Assembly (NCBI GenBank): GCA_033964015.1
Contig: CM066916.1
Span: 29,157,404-29,221,403, forward strand
Source of the DNA: Scolanthus callimorphus
Taxonomy: Eukaryota; Cnidaria; Anthozoa; Actiniaria; Edwardsiidae
DNA: 64,000 bases
Direction: 5' to 3'
Positions 34,301 to 42,610 of this stretch are shown piece after piece. The stretch's first letter is position 1. The number at the start of each line of letters is the position of its first letter. The position numbers and the translations under genes were made by a program. The notes below the pieces were generated by a model. It saw only the letters and a list, made by a program, of their open reading frames with translations, made no database searches and had not been told where the DNA came from.

Positions 34301-35962
34301 CAAAGTTTGATTGACGGAAGCCAGAAGGCGGTTTAACGGATGGAAATCGATCTCGAGAGTTCGCAGAATACTGAAAACAGCTGTAAGAGAGTTGAAATTG
34401 CAACTCGGGCGAAAAAAATCGCCGCGACAAATGCAACAAAAATCGCAAGAGTAAACCGGCCGTAAGAGATATTTTAGAATTTACCAGGAAGTTTGAGATT
34501 TCGACAAAAAAGTGCCCAAAAATTAAATTACTCAAAAGTTAAGAACTCCTTGGCTTGATTTTGGCTTTAGTTTTCGAATAACTACAATCAAGCATTAACT
34601 TGGGTTCGTTTCCCGCCATAAAATTCACATGGAAAGCGGAGGTGTTCTATATGGCTTCAGTAGATGTCTTTTACCCAAAGATCAAAAACGAACCTTAACT
34701 TTGATTGAGCTGTATAAAAGCAATTATATGATGAGGTCGTTTTTTTATATCCGAAATAAACAATGTCGATTCCACTTGGCGAGCCATCACAAAAACCGAA
34801 TTCAGTAATTGTTATATTATACATTGATTTAGTTAAAAATACTTTCTCGAATAACAAAGGTTAATTTTCTCTCAAGAGCAATTTCAAGCGCTAAAAGGCG
34901 AAGCAAGCTAATCAGTGCAGTTCGAGGCCCATGATGCATTGCGCGCGTAGAATCAATAATCAGCTAACCGATTCTTCAAGAATTAGCAAACTGATTATTT
35001 AAGACCCTCAAAGTGCATTATTCCCAAAGTAAAGCGCGCGCTCTTAGGCAAATCACAATGGAGATACAATGTATATACCGTTTCCGGGAAACGTTGTCAC
35101 CCAAAAACCTTATAAGCTTGAAGCGCAAAGGATAATGTGGGAATCTAAACTGCTACTCTTTGATCTGAATTCAGACAATTATCGCAACCCTTGTTCAATT
35201 CTTATATTTCCAGCACATTTCTAAGCATGTTTGTCTCTAATATTTTACAGAAATTCAAATAAATTTTACCCATACTCCCTAGCGCACCAAGCTTTGTTTC
35301 TAGTGACAACGTATCCCGGAAACGGTATTATATTATAGTAAAATACGTTGCGATTTTCTATTTCAGGCCGCACTGGGTCAGGAAAATCGTCTCTTGTCGC
35401 CGCGCTGTTTCGCTTACCCGAGCCCCAAGGGCAGGTCCTTATCGATGGTATAGATCTCGGCACCATTGATATTCAGTCCGCTCGGAGAGCCATAGCTGTG
35501 ATCTCACAAGACCCTGTTTTGTTCGGAGGAAGTTTGAGGAAAAACATGGATCCGTTTCATGAATTCCCAGATGACGAAATCTGGACCGTGTTTGATGAAG
35601 TGCAACTCTTCGACACCATTCAGAAACTTCCTGGTCAACTGAATTTCCAGGTAGGGGAATCTGGTACCAGCTTCAGTGTTGGGGAACGCCAACTTCTGTG
35701 TTTGGCACGCGCTTTGCTGAGGAAAACTAAAGTTCTCGTTCTCGATGAAGCAACTGCAAACGTGGATTACAAAACAGACTTACTGGTCCAGCAGGTTCTA
35801 CGCAACAAGTTTGCGAGCTGTACGTTGTTGACCATTGCTCATAGAGTAAACACCATCATGGACTATGACAAAGTATTAGTAATGGATAAAGGACAAATTG
35901 TCGCGTTTGATACTCCAGATAAAGTGTTCGCTTCTGCAGCATATTCCAATATTGTAGAATAA
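22047..35962 (+). CDS. ABCC4-like: ABCC/MRP4-type ABC exporter gene, 8 exons, one frameshift
   Basis: Joined exons: 22047-22601, 26355-26734, 27166-28297, 29532-29718, 30602-31171, 32190-32326, 33553-33846, 35367-35962. All seven introns are GT-AG with matching phases (0, 2, 0, 1, 2, 1, 1). The total is 3851 nt, about 1283 codons, close to ABCC4 (about 1325 aa). Order: N-terminus, membrane domain 1, NBD1, linker, membrane domain 2, NBD2. There is no TMD0, so it is a short ABCC. Family members are plasma-membrane exporters of organic anions and cyclic nucleotides powered by ATP. The total is one base short of a whole frame because exon 5 carries a frameshift at 30901-30905. It could be a recent null allele, an assembly error or a real pseudogene. 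ABCC4-like rests on overall resemblance; other short ABCC subtypes are possible. Confidence 0.9.
22933..23567. mobile_element. TIR element, CCGATGGAAATGGA family
   Basis: The left end CTAAATCAGCCGATGGAAAT followed by CTTGGTATGTTGCTA is inverted at the right (CAGCCTAGCAACATACCAAG ... TTCCATTTCCATCGGCTTAT). The TIR is about 90 bp, imperfect. A third, solo copy of the terminus is at 26245-26345 next to the exon-2 acceptor. Confidence 0.7.
23741..23967. mobile_element. MITE with CGGTAAAACGAGGATCC ends
   Basis: The left end TCGGTAAAACGAGGATCCGG then ACGAGAA is matched by the inverse at the right (TTCTCGTCCGGATCCTCG, then TTTTACCGAACCC), about 30 bp. The left half also has tandem GAGGACTC(A/G) motifs. 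Confidence 0.8.
24015..25675. repeat. 128-bp tandem array with double-CRE palindrome
   Basis: Nine units; the palindrome start recurs at 24139, 24267, 24395, 24523, 24651, 24779, 24907, 25036 and 25238. The period is 128 bp, the last step being lengthened by a 74-bp insert. Most units carry the perfect palindrome TGACGTCATCGATGACGTCA, two cAMP-response elements around ATCGAT, followed by CACGTGACC (an E-box), and a conserved GAGTCTTCC-TTCA-GAGATATT block. The array is bordered by TTCCCATGTGTACA direct copies (about 24067 and 25374). Further out, AGCGGAGCTCCTG (about 24022) is inverted as CAGGAGCTCCGCT (about 25659), so the array may be the inside of one larger element. Lies in ABCC intron 1. 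Confidence 0.85.
25086..25170. mobile_element. Small insertion in the CRE array
   Basis: About 74 bp interrupts unit 8. It has imperfect inverted ends, GGTCCAGTTGCTTGAAAGTGG against the inverse of CCACCTTTGAACAACCCGCACC. CCTGG is present on both sides. A minimal MITE is the likely explanation. Confidence 0.5.
26355..26734 (+). CDS. ABCC4-like: ABCC exon 2: membrane domain 1, coupling region
   Basis: Starts in phase 0 after TTTACAG and ends in phase 2 at GAAG|GTATGA. It contains TTGKIMNMVSNDMQRL, the conserved TxGxIxNLxSNDxxR helix of ABCC proteins. A hydrophobic stretch (VIAVTPFLMLGQITLLILF) follows, then GAVSDVIRGIRGVKMNAWEW, matching the family I-GIR-IKMYAWE motif. All expected landmarks are present. 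Confidence 0.9.
27166..28297 (+). CDS. ABCC4-like: ABCC exon 3: end of membrane domain 1 and complete NBD1
   Basis: 377 codons plus one completing base, ending in phase 0. Two membrane segments (about 27220-27400) lead to NBD1. Walker A is GPVGSGKS at 27710-27733, the Q-loop is AYVSQTPWVFS, the signature LSGGQRVRVSLARA starts at about 27980, and Walker B is VYLLDDPLSAVDAD. The H-loop reads VVTHHLQYL. Walker B ends in Asp where the catalytic Glu would be, the usual degenerate site of ABCC NBD1. A single large exon for all of NBD1 is notable. The frame reads 6 codons past the donor CAAG|GTACTT before stopping. Confidence 0.92.
28298..29531 (+). other. ABCC intron 3, nothing recognised
   Basis: Donor GTACTT, acceptor CTCCTCATTAG. 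Contains a short CATAGACATAGACATGG simple repeat near 29160 and open frames without domains. No coding exon was recognised. Confidence 0.5.
29532..29718 (+). CDS. ABCC4-like: ABCC exon 4: inter-domain linker and first helix of membrane domain 2
   Basis: Phase 0 in, phase 1 out (ATGGAAG|GTAAAT). An acidic linker (DEEEIDTSQRKEG and REEDEDRAIGSV) is followed by KLQLYWEYLRSG, the counterpart of the family's V-xxYKxYF-AG motif. A hydrophobic helix (PPVLLVCLFLFLVIME) follows. The short acidic linker is the expected poorly conserved region. Confidence 0.85.
29725..29991. mobile_element. TIR element with internal CTTGCGTCCTGCG minisatellite
   Basis: Starts GCTGGTTCTCACTGGAGCGC and ends with the exact inverse (GCGCTCCAGTGAGAACCAGC); the TIR is about 27 bp including GCAAGCGCA. 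The interior is a tandem CTTGCGTC(C/T)TGCG repeat (about 12 bp) from about 29800 to 29970. It begins only 7 bp after the exon-4 boundary, next to the donor site of intron 4. Six artefactual frames (Ala/Cys/Arg-rich or RKRRTQAQ repeats) come from the array. Confidence 0.85.
30602..31171 (+). CDS. ABCC4-like: ABCC exon 5: membrane domain 2, contains a frameshift
   Basis: The first two bases complete the split codon of exon 4. APYWWLSRIASMSREN then gives the family WWLSYWA-type motif. After VFYLMIYTLL come KLHNKMTNAVLKSPILFFD and NPLGRIMNRFSKDIGSMDD, the strongest ABCC signature of this domain. At DDILPMK the frame stops (TGA, 30904-30906). The continuation starts in another frame at 30903 (MIISVSQMLDYLGLLVL) and runs to AADMRGRFWEKFTR and the donor CCAG|GTAACG, phase 2. 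Family members have three or so more residues at this point (pattern LPxxFxDFI), so a small deletion, for example of 10 nt, fits better than a single missing base. Confidence 0.85.
31270..31298 (+). repeat. C homopolymer, about 29 nt
   Basis: CCTCCACA followed by about 29 consecutive C in ABCC intron 5. The surrounding sequence holds open frames with no domain. Part of a general pattern of long C/G runs in this window. Confidence 0.9.
32190..32326 (+). CDS. ABCC4-like: ABCC exon 6: membrane domain 2, penultimate helices
   Basis: Phase 2 in (one base completes Arg), phase 1 out (CCCAT|GTAAGT). YQDERTAPAVLLRCAQHWL corresponds to the family D-H-xAxFLxxxxxRWLxxRLD region, followed by a helix (LLCSVFIAVVAASSLI). 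The acceptor is TGTTTGTTTTTCTAG. Short (137 nt) but the landmarks are in order. Confidence 0.85.
32680..32830 (-). repeat. Possible SINE/LINE-tail-like sequence in ABCC intron 6
   Basis: GATAAGGACGTTAAACCGTA with GGTCCCGT, and later GACGTTAAAGAACCACGG, resemble conserved tail blocks (GGACGTTAAACC-AGGTCCC) of dispersed retroposons seen in other invertebrates. This is recalled similarity without a search. Confidence 0.25.
33390..33521. mobile_element. 131-bp near-palindrome (foldback MITE)
   Basis: TAGACTGCTAGCAGCCCCTA at the left is exactly inverted at the right (TAGGGGCTGCTAGCAGTCTA). The arms stay complementary almost to the centre (AAGTGCGCGCGAACCCCC against GGGGGTTCGCGCGCACTT). TA at each end suggests a Tc1/mariner-type target. 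Lies about 30 bp upstream of the exon-7 acceptor. Confidence 0.85.
33553..33846 (+). CDS. ABCC4-like: ABCC exon 7: last helix, inter-domain segment, start of NBD2
   Basis: Phase 1 in and out; acceptor ACTTTCTTGCAG. ETGMILSLAVSLIGVTSFG is the last helix. AAEVENEMTSVERVMTYTDL matches the family V-xEN-MxSVERVxEYxxL motif. The N-terminal beta strands of NBD2 follow (GNVRLSEVSLTYREG, VLHGVSVDIPAKQRVGIAG). The exon ends after the first Gly codon base of Walker A, GIA-G|GTATGT. Confidence 0.9.
33858..34466. mobile_element. TIR element in ABCC intron 7 with a nested MITE
   Basis: The left end GGCCAGTAAGTTTACACTTG then CGATTTTTGCTGCAATTTTT is the imperfect inverse of the right end (GCAACAAAAATCGCAAGAGT, AAACCGGCCGTAAG). 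The interior is split by the element at 34096-34384. It begins 12 bp after the exon-7 donor. Confidence 0.7.
34096..34384. mobile_element. Nested MITE, CAGCTGTTTT / CTGCGAACTCTCG family
   Basis: The left end ACAGCTGTTTTGAATATTCT then GCGAACTCTCG is inverted at the right (CGAGAGTTCGCAGAATACTG, AAAACAGCTGT). The TIR region also contains GGCTTCCATCAATCAAACTT against AAGTTTGATTGACGGAAGCC. Flanking TA fits a TA target. A relative is at 50332-50655 and a solo end near 22625. Confidence 0.8.
34920..35060. repeat. Copy of a GCGCGCGCTTTACTTTGGGA repeat (other copy at 30080-30150)
   Basis: The inverse of this stretch (AAGAGCGCGCGCTTTACTTT, GAGGGTCTT-AA-AATCAGTTTG) matches 30093-30153. The two lie in opposite orientation in introns 7 and 4 of the ABCC gene. 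Either two solo element ends or two insertions. Confidence 0.6.
35076..35327. mobile_element. MITE with TACCGTTTCCGGGA ends
   Basis: The left end TACCGTTTCCGGGAAACGTT then GTCAC is inverted at the right (GTGACAACGTATCCCGGAAA, CGGTA). TA flanks both ends. It ends about 40 bp before the exon-8 acceptor. Confidence 0.75.
35367..35962 (+). CDS. ABCC4-like: ABCC exon 8: NBD2 and C-terminus
   Basis: Phase 1 in; acceptor GATTTTCTATTTCAG. It completes Walker A as GIAGRTGSGKSSL. The Q-loop is AVISQDPVLFGGSLR, then NMDPFHEFPDDEIW. The signature is FSVGERQLLCLARALL, with Glu where most ABCC proteins have Gln (SVGQR). Walker B is VLVLDEATANVD with the catalytic Glu, and the H-loop is LTIAHRVNTI. So the active site is the NBD2 Walker site, typical of the family. 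The stop TAA follows SNIVE. No obvious AATAAA lies nearby; a MITE begins about 54 bp downstream. Confidence 0.92.
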
Positions 35963-36015
35963 TTCTGGGTTTTTTTGAAAACCAATTTACAAAATCGACT
36001 GACGGTGTCTAGATC

Positions 36016-36175
36016 CACAGGGAAATTCTGCAAAAACCCATCCATGAGTAAAGCACACACATGGGAAGTGCTTGGAATTCCCATGGATAGCCAATAGAAA
36101 TCCGAACACTTCCCATTCTTCTACCATGGGAAATTCAGCTTTTCTCATGGATGGGTTTCTGCAGAATTTTCCTGT
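36016..36175. mobile_element. MITE, CCCATCCATG family, copy 2
   Basis: The left end CACAGGGAAATTCTGCAAAA then CCCATCCATGAG is inverted at the right (CATGGATGGGTTTCTGCAGA, TTTTCCTGTG). The same family as 2728-2896, sharing GGAATTC-CATGGATAGCC-A and TCCGAACACTT-CCATTCTTC. Lies in the 3' flank, perhaps the 3' UTR, of the ABCC gene. Confidence 0.8.
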
Positions 36176-36329
36176 GATCTTGTTGCCATCCATTTCAGAT
36201 TATGTGATGCTTTCTTTGGGTGGATACTTTAGCTAGTTCTGCACTTACACTCGTGCACTCTGTGGAGTAAGAACAATTGACAATTGTAACCACCCAACGG
36301 AAACAAAGGCAAAGGATGAAAACATCGGA

Positions 36330-36835
36330 ATACGGTACTGTAACACGGTACGGAGCGCGGTAAGGAAGACGGTACGGAACACGGCACGCTAACAGCACGG
36401 TACGGAGCACGGTACGGAACACGGTGCGGGATACGGTTCGGTACGGAACACGGTACGGGATATGGTACGGTACGGAACACGGTACTGTAACACGGTACGG
36501 AATACGGTACGGACAACAGCACGGTACGGAACACGGGACGGTAACAGCACGACACGAAGCACGGCACGGTATACGGTACGGTAACAGCACGGCAAGAAAC
36601 ACGGTACGGAGCATGGTACTGTAACAGCACGATTCGGTAACAGCACGGCACGAAACACGGAATACGGTACGGTAACAGCACGGTACGAAACACGGTACTG
36701 TAACATGGTACGGAGCACGGTACTGTAACACGGTACTGTAACAGCACGGTACTGTAACAGCACGGTACTGTAACAGCACGGTATAATTGTACAGCACGAT
36801 GCAGTAACAGCACAGCACGGAGCACGGTACGGTCA
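36330..36835. repeat. Degenerate ACGGTACGGA minisatellite
   Basis: About 500 bp of ACGGTACGGAACACGGTACT-GTAACAGC-type units, with a short 10-11-bp period and much variation. On the minus strand several long open frames (up to 207 codons, rich in Tyr/Arg/Val/Pro) cross the array because the unit lacks stops. They overlap each other in all frames and are not genes. Confidence 0.85.
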
Positions 36836-36849
36836 GAGGACGGTACGGA

Positions 36850-37434
36850 ACCTCATCACCTTCTCGTGAACATCAGCCAATCGGCATCATCGGGGAATCC
36901 AGAAGGCTCTGATGCCAAAGCGTCAAAATTAAAATTTGGAGGAAAAGTTTGTCGTATAGGTGAGATTGTATTTAGAATAAGTTGCCCGAGAAACTGCGAA
37001 AATGCACCTCAGTCAACTTGACAAGTTTGTACTTCATTATATATTACATATATTTTGTATGTTTTTTTCTCGAAATTATATAACCGGGCATATTTTATAT
37101 CCACATAGCCTTTATGCAGACCAGTTACAGGACGATTGAGCAGGAAATATAGAACGGGACGATAGTGTTGAAATAAAATATACTTCCCTTCACTTCAGAG
37201 TAAAGTTATCTTTTCTTTGTTCTTTTTCAATCTGATTGGTATACATGGTATACATAGAGACATTTTTGTCGAAATCGTTGCTCAAGCGAATATCCAAATT
37301 CTGACAGGCGTACTCCCTTTCCTCGTTGGATATTGTGATATGTGTGAAACCAATGCCAAAGTGAATACAGAATTCTGAAGTGATTTGCAATTACTTACCA
37401 CTGTATGCATTGCTACGCGAGACGCGACATCACA
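36850..37434. other. Intergenic, no gene recognised
   Basis: AT-rich, short frames only. Confidence 0.35.
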
Positions 37435-37822
37435 ATAGACCTTTTTCCAAAATGACAGCCGAAAATTCAAATCGATTTTTGTTAAAATGAACACCAGCAC
37501 TAGAACACACATCATCACTTTAGTAAAACTACAAAATTTCGCTGCATTATATCCAATATCTTCCGAGAAAACGAACGTTGAAAATTTGAAAATTTACAGA
37601 CGTTTGTATGACTGGGGGTATGTGTCATACCCCCAGTCATACAAATCTCTGTAAAATTTTCAGTTTTCAGACTCTGATTTCTCAGCCGACATGTCATTTG
37701 GCATAACGAAAATTTAAAGGATTACTAATGTGATGATGCTCTTTCTAGTGCCAGTATTTGATTTTTAGCAAGTTTAATTTTAAGACGTGAATTTGCGGCG
37801 GCCATTTTGGAAAAAGGTCTAT
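37435..37822. mobile_element. MITE with ATAGACCTTTTTCC ends and central hairpin
   Basis: Ends AATAGACCTTTTTCCAAAAT and its inverse ATTTTGGAAAAAGGTCTATT. The centre (about 37602-37648) is a perfect hairpin of TTTGTATGACTGGGGGTATG around a 3-nt loop. It is flanked by a weaker extension of the palindrome (TTACAGA-G / C-TCTGTAA). Confidence 0.8.
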
Positions 37823-39390
37823 TCAATGTTGCGATGGACAATTGGCGATTTTTAGCCGTCAATCAAACCAAAACGCTGGATTCGTCCTCTTCAGTGGGTC
37901 GAATTGATTGCCAAATCAACCAAAGCGTGATTTTAACTCCTACAGATACGACGATGACCCCCCCCCCCCCTCCCCAACTGAATCTCGTTCTCTGGAGAGA
38001 GCACTGCTCGCATGGTAGTTTCCTTATATCGCCCTTCGCTGATTGGCTGATTTTGATCGCTGGGGCATGCGCAGTACTAAGTTGTTTCGCGCATGCGACA
38101 GTGGTTGTCACCAGAACCTCCCCCGCGAGGTGACGAGCCGGGGAGCTCTGGGTTCGAGAATGGTGAAGTTGTCGGGTTGGGTTAACACCTTTTGGCAAGA
38201 GAGAAGGTAGGTGTTGGGTGAACAGTCGCGTAAAGTCCTGCTGAAATGGCAACAGTCTCCATTTAGATTTTCCGTACTCTTTTCTCGGAGCTTTTGCTTG
38301 CACATTTGTGAGATTTGCACGAGAATTACTGAGTTCAAAACAAGGCAACTCAAAATTACACAATACACGGCGCACATACCTCTGAATGTGCGCACACAAA
38401 CGGTCTTCAGAAGTTAGAAATCAAATTGAATTTCATTTTGATCTTCTTTCAGGAGGCTGGGAGTAGTAAAAACAATCACAAAGTGAATGTGTACACTACA
38501 ACGATCAATTGATAGATAAAATAAAAAGATAAGTGGTAATTATTAAATTTGAGTACGCATGCGTAGAAATCCAGATATCGAATTTTAACGCGCCTGATTC
38601 AGATTCAAAACGACAGCACCAAATGACCCATATAAAGATTGGAGAATGAATCAAGTCGACAGCTGATGAAAAATTTAAACGCAACCATCAACTCACTAAA
38701 AACAAGTGTCCCACATGGAACACGCGATTTTCAATCAGACCTATAAATATCTAGACGTATAGAGACCGTTAGTTGTTCACTACTCATTACAATGGTCTGG
38801 TGGCCGGGCGTTCCCTCACCTAGGTCCCTAGTGGGCCGAGTCCCTGAGTCGCTACTGAGTAACTAACACCGAGGATAGCGACTGTCAGGGCCGAAATCTC
38901 TGGCGTGGGCGTAAGAACCGTACGGTCGCCATACGACGCTTCAGCTCCGTCTGGAAGTATGGTCCTCGTATTTTTGGTTACCCAAACGAAATTTCGTTAA
39001 TAAGCTTTTGCATTTTCGAATAACGTTATCCAATTAAAAGGAATGCTGTATGGGAAGCGGTGTGGTTTGGCCGATGTTAGCGCTGCCCTGTTTTGTGGAG
39101 GTACTGACATATTGATGCGCACTTGTGCCATCGAAAGTAATTTATAGCTCTGCGGCGCCTTCTTCGTTGATTTGCGGATGGGCGCTAGTACCTACGCTAG
39201 CAACTACACGACTACATACGTAGAGCAACTTGCGTATCTAAATCCGAAGTATAATTTATCTGGCTAACTGCACTGACTCGACTATGGGATCCAGTATGTT
39301 TCTATAATACCACACAAATGGTGGGTGACGAATATTCTGATACTGTTGCCTGTCATCCTTTCTTCTAATATAAACGGAGGCTGTGGCACC
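37823..39390. other. Intergenic, no gene recognised
   Basis: Contains a short C-run at about 37958 and the solo CAGAGCTCCC-family end at 38105-38160. A block at about 38780-38960 (GGTGGCCGGGCGTTCCCTCA onward) is GC-richer than its surroundings and looked RNA-like, but matches no RNA I can name. Confidence 0.4.
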
Positions 39391-39394
39391 AAAT

Positions 39395-39610
39395 TCAATT
39401 CTACAACTTGCAACGGGTTTATTACAAATTGCGACGGCTTTGTTACGTTTATTACAAATTGCAACGGAGGTCTATTACAAGCTGTTTTATTACAAGTTGC
39501 GACGAATATATTACAAATTTCGAAAGGTATTACAAATTACGACAACTTCTTCATTACAAAATTGTGACAGGTATTACAAATTTAACGACAGGTGTTACAG
39601 GTATTACAAA
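39395..39610 (+). repeat. ATTACAAATTGCGACGG minisatellite
   Basis: About ten irregular units of the type TATTACAAATTGCGACG(G), 20-30 bp, with variants ACAAGTTGCGACGAA and ACAAATTTCGAAAGG. Overlapping open frames here are array artefacts. Confidence 0.75.
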
Positions 39611-39619
39611 CAAGGTGAA

Positions 39620-40692
39620 ACGGCTTTCCCTTCAAGGCGACTGGAAGGTTTCGGGTTACATGGACAACCCCTTTGGACACAGGAGGTGGGTGTCTGGTTT
39701 GATGACGAGCCATCCTTGGGTGAAAGAGGCGGCGGGTCTTGGGTACAGTCTTAGTGCAGTTGTTTTAACATCTTCCCTAATTTGTAAACTTCCAATGGGC
39801 ATTCTAGACGTGCCAACTTTTTGGAAATTTGGGCGAGGATCCTGGAAATAAATTTTCAATGTAAGCCGATGTTCCGACCAACTTCCGAGGCCGTCCCGAA
39901 GATGTCCCGAGTACATCCCGAAGACGTTCCCGAATTAAACTAACATATTTCCGGGCATATCACCGTGATAACGTCAATAAAATGTACTCATTATCAAATA
40001 AACACTAATCCCCCCCAAAAAAACTTTTATTTATGAGATTTCGGCGTGATCACCGAAGAACGTGTTTTTGAAAAGGTGACAAGCGATATTGTAATTTGAT
40101 ATTTTTGGCAATGACCGAGAATCCGAAAGCCATGTCGCGTCGTTCTGTCATTTATAAGGCGAGGAAAACAAGGTCTTATGCGGGTTATGCAAGGAATCAG
40201 AATTTCGAATTTTATGCGTGGAAAGACCCGCATAATGCGAGGAGCCAGGCGAGAAAGCGCGAGACTGGGGACTAATAGCGCGAAATTTAAAATGCAAATT
40301 ACCCGCTTGAAACTGAATTGGAATGGCTGCCATGTGCTCGACAATCTTGCCCAAGAACAAGGACAAAACTGCGCTTCCTCGTTACAGCTACAAACACTAT
40401 TAGCTCCCTATAACGTGGGAGAGTGATTTAGGTAAGTATACGTGATATTCAGTTACCGATTAATAGCTGTTTTGTAATGCTAAATTCACGAGTCGAGTTT
40501 TCTTGGACGTCAACAAGCTTGAGGTCATTTACTTGTAAAACTCGCCGCATTTATAGCCAGTTCTACACGTAAACAGTTTTATTAGGAATACTATTAAGTT
40601 TACTATTTGTTTCTCGTGTAAGCAAACGTTCTAGCTCAACATTTAAATTCTTATAGAGGATTCAAGACCGTAGCTAGACATTAATTTTGTCT

Positions 40693-40725
<33 letters not shown>

Positions 40726-40974
40726 AGCCTCCGCACAAGTTGACACTAAAAATTTTGCTTGGCTGGCGGGGGACAACTGCCCCCTCCGCAAGCTATTATC
40801 ATACGATCATACGGCCTTGGAATTGAAAACATTTTATTTTAAGTGAGTAATGTTGATTGATGGTTTGCAACCATTCCTTTGGGAATAAAAATCACAAAGC
40901 GCGGTGGACAGAACAAAAGAGAAGACATGAACTTTTTTTTCTTTTCTACCAACATAAACCAATAATAAACATGT
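39620..40974. other. Intergenic; 31-nt G run
   Basis: Holds a G homopolymer of about 31 nt (40693-40723) followed by GCAAGCCTCCGCAC. CCATTCCTTTGGGAAT at about 40872 recurs at about 7356. No gene recognised. Confidence 0.5.
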
Positions 40975-42215
40975 GGTAGCCATGAAGAAATCAATAAAAT
41001 CCCAACTAGAAAACTCCCATGTTGGTTAGGTCAAGCTGGGGACTCCTCCTGGACTGAGGGTGTGGATATTCTTGTGGCTGCCCATTTTAGCTTAACATTC
41101 CGTGATTCTAATATGCACTCTGATCTTGTCATTTCAATATTCTAACAGAAAACTGGAGTGACCTGACTATTGACCACAATCCGGCCAGTAATCTGAAACA
41201 TTAACCAGACCACATCCCTATCAGCCCTACCACAGCAAGCCTTCAGCAATGAGCCAGACCACAGTGAGCCCATCAGCCAGACCAGTGAGCCCTTCACATC
41301 ATCAGCCAGACCATAGTGAGCCCAGACTATCAGCAATACAGACCACAGTGAGCCAATCTCACCATCGGCCAGACCACAGGGAGTCCATCACACCATCAGC
41401 CAGACCACGGTGAGCCAATCTCACTATCGGCCAGACCACAGTGGGCCCTTCACACCATCAGCCAGACCACAGTGAGCCCTTCATACCATCAGCCAGACCA
41501 CAGTGAGCCCTTCACACCATCAGCCAGACCACAGTGAGCCCTTCATACCATCAGCCAGACACAGTGAGCCCTTCATACCATCAGCCAGACCACAGTGAGC
41601 CCTTCACACCATCAGCCAGACAGCAGTGAGCCCTTCACACCATCAGCCAGACCACAGTGAGCCCTTCATACCATCAGCCAGACCGCAGTGGGCCCTTCAC
41701 ACCATCAGCCAGACAGCAGTGAGCCCTTCGCACCATCAGCCAGACCACAGCCACAGCTGAGCTTTTCAGACAATCAACAAGGCCTTATCAAGAACCAAGA
41801 GGGTAATTTACCATCAACCAGACCACAGAGCTGGAATTCAAGGGTGTGTAGTGACACTTAAAAATGTCTAGGGAGGGTGATCCTCGAGCAGACTAGAACT
41901 CTGTGGTGGGTACGTACTGAGTCAAAGGAGTAAAATTCCAATCTGCAATTCCACGATGGGTAAACATATTGTTGTACGGTAGCCATGAAGAAATCACTTA
42001 AATCCTGACAACTAGAAATTCCATGGTGGTTAGCTCAAGCTGGGGGCTCTCCTGGGCAGAGGCTGTGGTTATTAACATTCTGTGATCCTAATTATGCACT
42101 CTAATCTTGTTATTTCAATATTCTAACAGAAATTTGAGTACTCTGACTATTGTGACACAATCCAAGCAGTAATCTGCACCATTGACCAGACCATAGCCCT
42201 ACCAGCCAGACCACA
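40975..42215 (+). repeat. Tandem segmental duplication (about 1 kb period) around the 31-bp array
   Basis: A flanking segment at about 40978-41215 recurs at about 41978-42200: GTAGCCATGAAGAAATCA, CAAGCTGGGG-CTC, TATGCACTCT-ATCTTGT, ATTTCAATATTCTAACAGAA, GACCAGACCA. The 31-bp minisatellite follows each copy (41340-41760 and 42205-42760), so array plus flank were duplicated together. Confidence 0.8.
41200..41760 (+). repeat. 31-bp minisatellite, first block
   Basis: Units CAGCCAGACCACAGTGAGCC plus CTTCACACCAT (31 bp), about 16 copies, most regular from 41440 to 41750. Variants have AATCTCACTATCGG or CAGACAGCAG. No coding sense. Confidence 0.9.
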
Positions 42216-42232
42216 GCAAACCCTTCAGGCAA

Positions 42233-42610
42233 GACAGAGCGGAAATGACCTGCTTAGATCACTAAATTTCAAATAATAAGGTCAGGTTAACTCGGAAAAG
42301 CTTGATTTTTGCATACAGACACCTTGTCTTATTAGAAACAAAATATCAAAAATGACTTTTTTCTAATGGATCCGTCTTTGAGATATTAGGCTTTAAACTT
42401 TGGTTTCTGTGCCATTTTATGGGAGAATTGGTACTTGATCAGGAATTCTGCAAACTTTGTTCAATCATATCTAAAATTCATATTCTTCAAATTTCTTGAA
42501 AATTGGAATTATGCTTTTGGTCATAGAAACTCTTGTATAAGGAATCTTGAGCTTATATATTTAAATATAGCGAAGTTTGACATTTCATTTTTGGTCATTT
42601 CCGCTCTGTC
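42233..42610. mobile_element. 378-bp TIR element with 9-bp target duplication
   Basis: The perfect TIR GACAGAGCGGAAATGACC is at both ends. It is flanked on both sides by TTCAGGCAA (42224-42232 and 42611-42619). The interior is AT-rich with no transposase. The insertion point lies inside the 31-bp minisatellite. A 9-bp duplication is typical of Mutator-like elements; hAT elements make 8 bp (established), so MULE-type is the favoured but unproven class. Confidence 0.85.

Noticed and set aside
36195..36825. Minus-strand frames of 124-207 codons rich in Tyr, Arg and Val
   Set aside because: They overlap in several frames across the ACGGTACGGA minisatellite; no domain outside the repeat.
38780..38960. 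GC-richer block considered as 7SL, U-snRNA or Y RNA
   Set aside because: No conserved boxes (Sm site, SRP Alu domain, A/B boxes) could be aligned.
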